Shown one piece after another: positions 5,112-9,721 of a stretch of DNA of 9,721 nucleotides. A model generated the notes under the pieces. It saw only the letters and a list, made by a program, of their open reading frames with translations. It had not been told where the DNA came from and searched no databases. The number at the start of each line of letters is the position of its first letter. Positions within the stretch are counted from its first letter, which is position 1. The translations under genes were made by a program, and so were the position numbers. This DNA is from Clostridia bacterium. Its GTDB lineage: Bacteria > Bacillota > Clostridia > Christensenellales > UBA1242. Location: contig CAAFWB010000022.1 in NCBI GenBank assembly GCA_900766395.1, positions 1 to 9,721 of the forward strand, read 5' to 3'.

Positions 5112-6164
5112 ATGAAAAAAATAAACAATGGTGCAAAAATTGCAGTGGTATCTCTCTCTTCAGGAGTTGCTGGAGAAAGTTTTGTTTCGCACGAAATCAA
5201 ACTTGCAAATGAGAGAATTAGTCGTTTGGGATACAAACTTGTGTTTATGGATAACGCCATGAAAGGTTTGGAATTTCTTGCGAACAATCCAAAAGCAAAA
5301 GCAGACGACTTGTTGCAAGCATTTTGTGACAAAGATGTTGAAATGATTATATGTGCAATCGGCGGCGACAACGCATACGAAATTTGTCCATATGTTTTTG
5401 AAAACCAAAAATTGATTGATGCAATAAAGAAAAATCCAAAAGTCTTTTTGGGATTTTCAGACTCAACAACAAACCACTTAATCTTTAACAAACTTGGACT
5501 AAACACTTATTATGGTCAATGCCTTCTTGTTGACATCGCTGAACTTGACGACAATATGCTTCCATATTCAGAAAAACATTTCAAAAACTTGTTGAATGGA
5601 TTTGAGGACAAAAAAATCGAGTCGAGCGATGTTTGGTATGAGGAGCGAAAAGATTTTTCTCCTGCCGCTCTTGGAACAAAAAGAACGAGTCACAAGGAAA
5701 CTCGCGGATATGAAGTGATTAACAAACCGCTTTCCCCCGCTCATGGAATTTTGTTTGGTGGCTGCATTGATGTGATATACGACCTTCTCACGGGTGGGCG
5801 TCACGAACTTGCAAAAGTTTATAACGACAGATATCAAATCTTTCCGACCGACTCAAATTTTTATAAAGACAAAATTCTTTTTCTTGAAACATCAGACTCA
5901 AAACCAACACCAGACGAGTTTGAAAAACAAATTGAAGCACTTTTGAATTTCAATGTCATTCAATCTTCTCGGGCAATTCTTTTCGGAAAACCGCAAGACG
6001 AAGTATATTTCAAAGAATATGAGGAGATTTTGCGTAAAAAAATAAAGGACACGCCAATTTTAATCAATATGAACTTTGGTCATGCCCTTCCACATGCAAT
6101 TTTGCCTTATGGCAGAAATGCAAAAGTTGATTTTGATAACCTCACGGTTGAAATTTTGGATTAA
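5112..6164 (+). CDS. Peptidase family S66 protein (LD-carboxypeptidase / MccF-like)
   Basis: This 350-residue cytoplasmic serine peptidase has nucleophile Ser116 in VFLGFSDST, preceded by CAIGGDNAYE (81-90), a strand-turn typical of the family. Glu259 in LFLETSD and His324 in NFGHALP complete the Ser-Glu-His triad, and GILFGGCIDVI (212-222) is another family block. S66 enzymes remove D-Ala from L,D-tetrapeptides during murein recycling (LdcA) or cleave microcin C-type peptide-nucleotides (MccF). The length of 350, versus about 300 for LdcA, and the insert around 150-210 favour the MccF-like branch. No microcin biosynthesis gene is nearby, so a general peptide or murein-recycling role is equally possible. 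The ribosome site is AAAGGA (about 5099-5104), 18 bases after the SDR stop. Its stop overlaps that of the convergent glycosylase by four bases. Confidence 0.92.
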   Translation: MKKINNGAKIAVVSLSSGVAGESFVSHEIKLANERISRLGYKLVFMDNAMKGLEFLANNPKAKADDLLQAFCDKDVEMIICAIGGDNAYEICPYVFENQKLIDAIKKNPKVFLGFSDSTTNHLIFNKLGLNTYYGQCLLVDIAELDDNMLPYSEKHFKNLLNGFEDKKIESSDVWYEERKDFSPAALGTKRTSHKETRGYEVINKPLSPAHGILFGGCIDVIYDLLTGGRHELAKVYNDRYQIFPTDSNFYKDKILFLETSDSKPTPDEFEKQIEALLNFNVIQSSRAILFGKPQDEVYFKEYEEILRKKIKDTPILINMNFGHALPHAILPYGRNAKVDFDNLTVEILD

Positions 6165-6988
6165 CCTTCTTCACGCTTGTGATAAAACAAATATTGTTGT
6201 GCGACCCCGCTGAGGTCGCCAAATTTTTTTATCAGCTCCTCACGTATTTGATTTCTGTTGTTTGTATCACCAAACTTGTCATGAAAAATTTTGACAATCC
6301 AAGTGTCAACTGGAAAAACATCTTTTCGTGAAAAGCCAAAAAGCAAAATGCAGTCTGCCACCTTTGGACCAATTCCAGAAAGGCCAATCAGCTCTTTGCG
6401 CAAACTTTCGGTATCCATTTTTTTTAGTTCATCAAAGTCAACATCTTTTAGTTGTTCCAAAAGTTTGACCATTTGCGTTGCTCGATATCCAAGCCCCGCC
6501 TTAACAAAAAACTCGACATCTTTTTGAGAAAGTTCTGTGAGTGTCGGAAATGCATGAAAACTTCCCATGTCTTTGCCCGCATGTTCTCGCAAATATTTGA
6601 TTGAGTTTTTTATTCTTGGAATGTTGTTGTTCGCAGAAATGACAAAACTCACAAACATTTCGAATATGTCTTGCCTCAAAATTCTTATGCCATATCCATA
6701 TTTCAATGCGTCTTTTATTTCATCATATTTTTGAAGTTTTTCTTTGAAATTTGCATAATTTTCATCCAAATCAAAGAAATTTGCGAAATAATCAACATTT
6801 TTTGTGAAAATATGTGCAGTTTCCTCGGTTTGGACAACCTCACAAACTTTGTCAGCAGAGTAAACAAAAAAGTGATTATCTTCAACTTTTTCATATGAAA
6901 AAATTTGACCGCATTCAAGAATTTGAGTTATGTTAAACTCGCTTAAATCAGAAATTATTATCTCATCCTTTTTCTTTTCGTATTTCAT
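6161..6988 (-). CDS. OGG1-type 8-oxoguanine DNA glycosylase / AP lyase
   Basis: This 275-residue base-excision repair enzyme removes oxidised guanine (8-oxoG) from DNA. It has the OGG N-terminal domain signature LECGQIFSY (24-32), the core GIRILRQDIFEMFVSFVIS (100-118) followed by ANNNIPRIK, and the helix-hairpin-helix LSGIGPKVAD (203-212), with the Schiff-base Lys209 and the catalytic Asp228 in FPVDTW, exactly as in OGG1 and AlkA-related enzymes. It is slightly short of human OGG1 and close to bacterial homologues (about 270-300). The ATG at 6988 has no ribosome site; its -10 box lies six bases upstream, suggesting a leaderless message. It is a single-gene unit, tail to tail with the S66 gene. 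Confidence 0.93.
   Translation of the reverse strand: MKYEKKKDEIIISDLSEFNITQILECGQIFSYEKVEDNHFFVYSADKVCEVVQTEETAHIFTKNVDYFANFFDLDENYANFKEKLQKYDEIKDALKYGYGIRILRQDIFEMFVSFVISANNNIPRIKNSIKYLREHAGKDMGSFHAFPTLTELSQKDVEFFVKAGLGYRATQMVKLLEQLKDVDFDELKKMDTESLRKELIGLSGIGPKVADCILLFGFSRKDVFPVDTWIVKIFHDKFGDTNNRNQIREELIKKFGDLSGVAQQYLFYHKREEG
6201..6230 (+). terminator. Possible terminator for the SDR / S66 operon, inside the glycosylase coding region
   Basis: GCGACC (6201-6206) pairs with GGTCGC (6214-6219) around a 7-base loop, followed by CAAA and seven T (6224-6230). It lies about 37 bases beyond the S66 stop on the plus strand. The four-base gap before the T run makes it a weak-form terminator. The same bases encode residues of the glycosylase on the other strand. 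Confidence 0.45.
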
Positions 6989-6994
6989 GTTTTA

Positions 6995-7023
6995 AGAATA
7001 TAACAAATGAATCCTTTCGTCAA
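6995..7023 (-). promoter_or_regulatory. Glycosylase promoter, apparently leaderless
   Basis: TTGACG (7023-7018), a 17-bp spacer and TATTCT (7000-6995) lie on the minus strand. Only six bases separate the -10 from the ATG (6988), so the mRNA should begin at the start codon. There is no Shine-Dalgarno sequence in this interval. Confidence 0.6.
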
Positions 7024-7066
7024 TTCTAATATATAAATATTAATATAAAAAATTAAACAATATATG

Positions 7067-7095
7067 TTGCATTTTTTTTTGTGGTGTGATATAAA
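7067..7095 (+). promoter_or_regulatory. rpsB-tsf operon promoter
   Basis: TTGCAT (7067-7072), a 17-bp spacer including a T tract, and TATAAA (7090-7095) lie on the plus strand, with a start near 7102. The extremely A/T-rich stretch 7024-7066 upstream, shared with the divergent glycosylase promoter, could act as an UP element. Confidence 0.65.
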
Positions 7096-7101
7096 AGAAA
7101 G

Positions 7102-7210
7102 TCATCATTGATAATTTGCACTCGTGACTTATTCTTTGTCGGTTGCCTGAGAGGGTTGACAAAGGAGCAACGACAGCGCGAGGAAGTTTAAAAACAAGGA
7201 GGAAAAAATT
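7102..7210 (+). promoter_or_regulatory. Structured rpsB mRNA leader
   Basis: The 5' untranslated region of about 109 nt contains a stem in which TGTCGGTTGC (7137-7146) pairs with GCAACGACA (7167-7175) with one bulged G. A longer-range CTCG (7121-7124) / CGAG (7179-7182) helix could close it into a multi-part fold. The ribosome site AAGGAGG (7196-7202) lies outside the stem, eight bases before the ATG. Ribosomal protein S2 represses its own operon through the leader in E. coli; a similar role here is inference. No known riboswitch consensus was recognised. Confidence 0.5.
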
Positions 7211-8059
7211 ATGCCAGTTATTTCAATGAAACAATTATTGGAGGCCGGTGTTCACTTCGGTCACCAAACCAGAAAATGGAATCCGCTCATGAAGAAATAT
7301 ATCTTCACAGCAAGAAACGACATCCATATTCTCAACTTGGAGCAAACATCAGACCTTATTGATGCTGCTTACAACTATGTTAGAGATGTTGCTGCAAGCG
7401 GAAAAACTGTTCTTTTCGTGGGAACAAAAAAACAAGCTCAAGAAGCTGTTAAGGAAGAAGCAGAACGCTGCGGAATGTTCTATGTGAACAACCGTTGGCT
7501 TGGCGGATGCTTGACAAACTTCAAGACAATCAAAACAAGAATCGAAAGACTCAACAAACTCAACCAAATGGAGAAAGTTGGCGAATTCAACTTGTTGCCA
7601 AAGAAAGAAGTTGCTCGTCTCAAACAAGAAAGAGACAAACTCGAAGCAAACCTTGGCGGAATCAAGGACATGAGAGAACTTCCAGGACTTATCTTTGTTG
7701 TTGACCCAACAAAAGAACACATCTGTGTTAAAGAAGCAAAAGCACTTGGAATTCCACTTGTTGGACTTGTTGACACAAACTGTGACCCAAGCAATATCGA
7801 CTATGTTATTCCAGGCAATGACGATGCAATCCGTTCAGTAAAACTTATTGCAAGTGCAATCGCAGACGCAATCATCGAAGCTCGTGAAGGTGTTTCAATG
7901 AAAACTGTTGAAAACGAAGAAGGCGCAACAGATATGGCCGCTGCCCTCACCGACGACAAAGCAATCGAAGAAGCAAAAGCTGAAGAAGAAGTTGTTGAAA
8001 AAAAACCTACTAGAAAACCAAGAGCAAAAAAAGTTGAAACCCCAAAAGAAGGAGAATAA
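7211..8059 (+). CDS. rpsB: 30S ribosomal protein S2
   Basis: S2 binds the head-platform region of the 30S subunit and is needed to recruit S1 or its equivalent. The signature blocks are MKQLLEAGVHFGHQTRKWNP (6-25), YIFTARNDIHILNLEQT (30-46), VLFVGTKKQA (67-76), NNRWLGGCLTNFKTI (93-107) and PLVGLVDTNCDP (182-193). At 282 residues it is longer than B. subtilis S2 (about 246). The excess is a C-terminal tail, acidic at about 234-262 and then Lys/Arg-rich (KKPTRKPRAKK, 264-274), of a kind common in some Clostridia-like S2 proteins. The ATG is fixed by AAGGAGG eight bases upstream. The tsf start follows after only two bases, so the two are translationally close and surely co-transcribed. Confidence 0.98.
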   Translation: MPVISMKQLLEAGVHFGHQTRKWNPLMKKYIFTARNDIHILNLEQTSDLIDAAYNYVRDVAASGKTVLFVGTKKQAQEAVKEEAERCGMFYVNNRWLGGCLTNFKTIKTRIERLNKLNQMEKVGEFNLLPKKEVARLKQERDKLEANLGGIKDMRELPGLIFVVDPTKEHICVKEAKALGIPLVGLVDTNCDPSNIDYVIPGNDDAIRSVKLIASAIADAIIEAREGVSMKTVENEEGATDMAAALTDDKAIEEAKAEEEVVEKKPTRKPRAKKVETPKEGE

Positions 8060-8061
8060 TT

Positions 8062-8706
8062 ATGTTTACAGCACAAGATATCGCAAAGCTTAGAGCAATG
8101 ACAGGTGCAGGCATGATGGACTGCAAAAAAGCGCTCACAGAATCAAACGGAGATATGGACGGCGCTGTTAAATTCCTTCGCGAAAAGGGAATGGCAGCAG
8201 CAGCAAAAAAGGCTGACAGAATTGCAGCTGAAGGCGTTGTTGGCTCATACATTCACATGGGCGGAAAAATCGGTGTTTTGGTTGAAGTCAACTGTGAAAC
8301 GGACTTCGTTGCAAAATCAGAACAATTCCAACAACTCGTCAAAGACATTGCAATGCAAATTGCAGCAGCAAAACCTTTGTATGTAAATTCAAGCGAAGTT
8401 CCAGCTGAAGTTTTGGAAAGCGAAAAAGAAATTCTTCGCACACAAGCACTCAACGAAGGAAAACCAGCTCAAATCGTTGAAAAAATGGTTGAAGGAAGAA
8501 TCAAAAAATACTACCAAGATTTCTGCCTTATGGATCAACAATTTGTTAAAAATCCAGACCTCACAATCGCAACACTCATCAACGAAGCAACACTCAAAAT
8601 TGGAGAAAAAATTTCAATCAGAAGATTCACTCGTTATGAAATGGGCGAAGGTCTTGAAAAAAGAGTTGACAACCTCGCAGAAGAAGTTGCAAAAATGTCA
8701 AAGTAA
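8062..8706 (+). CDS. tsf: Elongation factor Ts, short form
   Basis: EF-Ts is the guanine-nucleotide exchange factor that releases GDP from EF-Tu. The N-terminal UBA-like domain IAKLRAMTGAGMMDCKKAL (7-25) and the EF-Tu contact motif TDFVAK (80-85) within NCETDFVAK are intact. At 214 residues it lacks the second half of the core dimer-like domain found in the ~280-300 residue E. coli and Bacillus forms and resembles the short versions of Thermus and cyanobacteria; the reading frame shows no frameshift, so the length is genuine. The ribosome site AAGGAG lies inside the end of rpsB. A strong terminator follows 10 bases after the stop. Confidence 0.97.
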   Translation: MFTAQDIAKLRAMTGAGMMDCKKALTESNGDMDGAVKFLREKGMAAAAKKADRIAAEGVVGSYIHMGGKIGVLVEVNCETDFVAKSEQFQQLVKDIAMQIAAAKPLYVNSSEVPAEVLESEKEILRTQALNEGKPAQIVEKMVEGRIKKYYQDFCLMDQQFVKNPDLTIATLINEATLKIGEKISIRRFTRYEMGEGLEKRVDNLAEEVAKMSK

Positions 8707-8716
8707 TTTGATTATT

Positions 8717-8747
8717 AAAAAACACGGGAAACTCCCGTGTTTTTTTA
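8717..8747. terminator. Bidirectional terminator after tsf
   Basis: CACGGGA (8723-8729) pairs perfectly with TCCCGTG (8733-8739) around AAC, extended by A6/T6 to 8717-8745. T runs on both strands make it work for tsf (plus) and for the convergent unknown gene, whose stop codon (8745-8747) lies inside the T run. Confidence 0.92.
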
Positions 8748-9721
8748 TTCAATTATTCGCTCACCCGCTTTGGTGTCTGTGTATACTCCAAATGGAGAAT
8801 GTCCGGCAAGTTTTATCTGATTTGCGGCAGATGAAATTGCAGCAACCGCAATCACATCAGTTGCAGAAACTTGCTTGAATTGGTCTTTTGCGATGTCAAG
8901 AATGTCATTATAGCCTTCCCCCATCGTCACAAATGACGCTTTCTTGCCATGTTCTTGCATCGCCGAAATAAAGCCTGATTTCAATCTTTTAAGACAGTCA
9001 ATAAATCCCGCTTGTTTCCCTGATATCATTATTTTTGCTGAGCGAGGCACTTCAACATTGTCAAGGCAGATTTTTTGCGAAGGCTCATCAAACCAAACCC
9101 AACTCTGTCCAACAATTCGATCGCCTTTTTTGAAAACAACAAATCCACCGTTTGGGTCGGTCATGCCATGCCTGCAGCATGTTTCGCCCGCATCGTCCGC
9201 TCTTTGGCAACAATTTGTTATGTTGCCCAGCACTGCACCAAGTGGATCGCCCTTTTCAAGGAATTTGTATGTCACTTTGTTTTTATCTGTGACATAATCT
9301 TCTTTGCAAAACAAATTCTCTCTGCCCTCTTCCTTGATTTTTATGCCAATATTGAGCCATGATTTCAATAAATCAAACGAAAGTTGTGAATAGCCATATC
9401 TTGCACAATAATCTGCAAGGTCTTGTTCAAGTTGAGTTGAAACACCTTGATACCTAATATCTGTCAAGAATGCAATCACATCTTTTGGTGTCAACATGTC
9501 GTTTTGCGTGTTTGTTGAAACAACACTGTTTGGATAAGCACTGCGAATTTCAGCAAATCTATTGTAACTATCAGCAAAGTAATTAACAAATGTATCCTCA
9601 TCAAGTTCTAAGGTCATAAAGCCTTCTGTAAAATTTTTGATCAAAAATTCGGCGTATTCTGGAACATATCCATTTTTTCTTGTCTCAAGTCCAGAAAATT
9701 GACTATGAAAATCATTTTCGC
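8745..9721 (-). CDS. Unknown protein with Cys-rich NCCQ...GETCC domain, C-terminal 324 residues (partial)
   Basis: The open frame continues without a stop from its TAA to the right edge; the first codon that could serve as a start in the window (TTG at 9644) has no ribosome site and the coding pattern runs on past it (visible start ENDFHSQFSGLETRKNGYVPEYAEF). The gene therefore begins outside the window. The visible part has a helical region (about 35-130) and then a compact domain: GAVLGNITNCCQRADDAGET (161-180) leading into CCRHG, then GFVVFKKGDRIVGQSWVWF (192-210) and KICLDNVEVP (216-225). The strand-turn-strand plus short-helix pattern recalls GNAT-like acetyltransferase folds, and the two Cys pairs could bind metal or form the active site. 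I recall similar CCQ-type C-terminal domains in large Firmicutes proteins of mobile elements, but this is a weak recollection. No signal peptide is visible in the part shown. The function is not assigned. Confidence 0.8.
   Translation of the reverse strand, partial: ENDFHSQFSGLETRKNGYVPEYAEFLIKNFTEGFMTLELDEDTFVNYFADSYNRFAEIRSAYPNSVVSTNTQNDMLTPKDVIAFLTDIRYQGVSTQLEQDLADYCARYGYSQLSFDLLKSWLNIGIKIKEEGRENLFCKEDYVTDKNKVTYKFLEKGDPLGAVLGNITNCCQRADDAGETCCRHGMTDPNGGFVVFKKGDRIVGQSWVWFDEPSQKICLDNVEVPRSAKIMISGKQAGFIDCLKRLKSGFISAMQEHGKKASFVTMGEGYNDILDIAKDQFKQVSATDVIAVAAISSAANQIKLAGHSPFGVYTDTKAGERIIE

Noticed and set aside
7142..7160. GCCTGAGAGG in the rpsB leader, reminiscent of part of a TPP riboswitch
   Set aside because: The remaining conserved TPP aptamer blocks are absent, and a ribosomal protein operon is not a thiamin target.
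1..9721. CRISPR arrays, tRNA genes, transposases
   Set aside because: No regularly spaced repeats, no cloverleaf-like sequences and no transposase or integrase motifs were found on either strand.

Overview
The window looks like a chromosomal segment of a low-GC, Gram-positive-type bacterium, probably an uncultured member of the Bacillota (Clostridia-like). The evidence is AT-rich DNA, strong GGAGG-type ribosome sites in front of several genes, an rpsB-tsf pair, and a 16S rRNA 5' end preceded by a Firmicutes-style boxA leader. One gene (the HAD phosphatase) ends in TGA and tryptophans are encoded by TGG, so the code looks standard. No phage, plasmid, CRISPR or tRNA gene is visible.

Layout. 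Positions 1-44 are the first bases of a 16S rRNA gene on the minus strand. Its leader (45-244) holds a boxA-like element and its promoter has a 17-bp spacer and an A-tract upstream element. From about 340 to 944 there is no gene. The first part is featureless A/T-rich DNA; the second part (571-931) is packed with stem-loops and contains a conspicuously GC-rich repeat-like insert. A class-3 aldehyde dehydrogenase (minus) follows, divergent from a small P-loop kinase-like gene (plus). That gene converges, across a shared terminator, on a two-gene minus operon: a HAD-family phosphatase and then an unknown 108-residue protein. A second divergent promoter region leads to a plus operon of a short-chain dehydrogenase and an S66 LD-carboxypeptidase/MccF-like serine peptidase. 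This collides tail to tail, with a 4-base stop overlap, with an OGG1-type DNA glycosylase gene (minus). The last part is the rpsB-tsf translation operon (plus), a bidirectional terminator, and the C-terminal 324 residues of a larger unknown protein (minus) that runs off the right edge.

How the genes relate. The rRNA operon and rpsB-tsf are core translation functions. The genes between look like housekeeping or detoxification functions (aldehyde oxidation, phosphatase, cell-wall or peptide cleavage, oxidised-base repair) in short transcription units whose ends are mostly set by shared bidirectional terminators. No dedicated multi-gene novel system is evident. The least explained items are the hairpin-rich island at 571-931, the perfect inverted repeat beside the HAD gene's ribosome site, two promoters placed so that their mRNAs would start at the ATG (aldehyde dehydrogenase and glycosylase), the structured rpsB leader, and the partial cysteine-rich protein at the right end.
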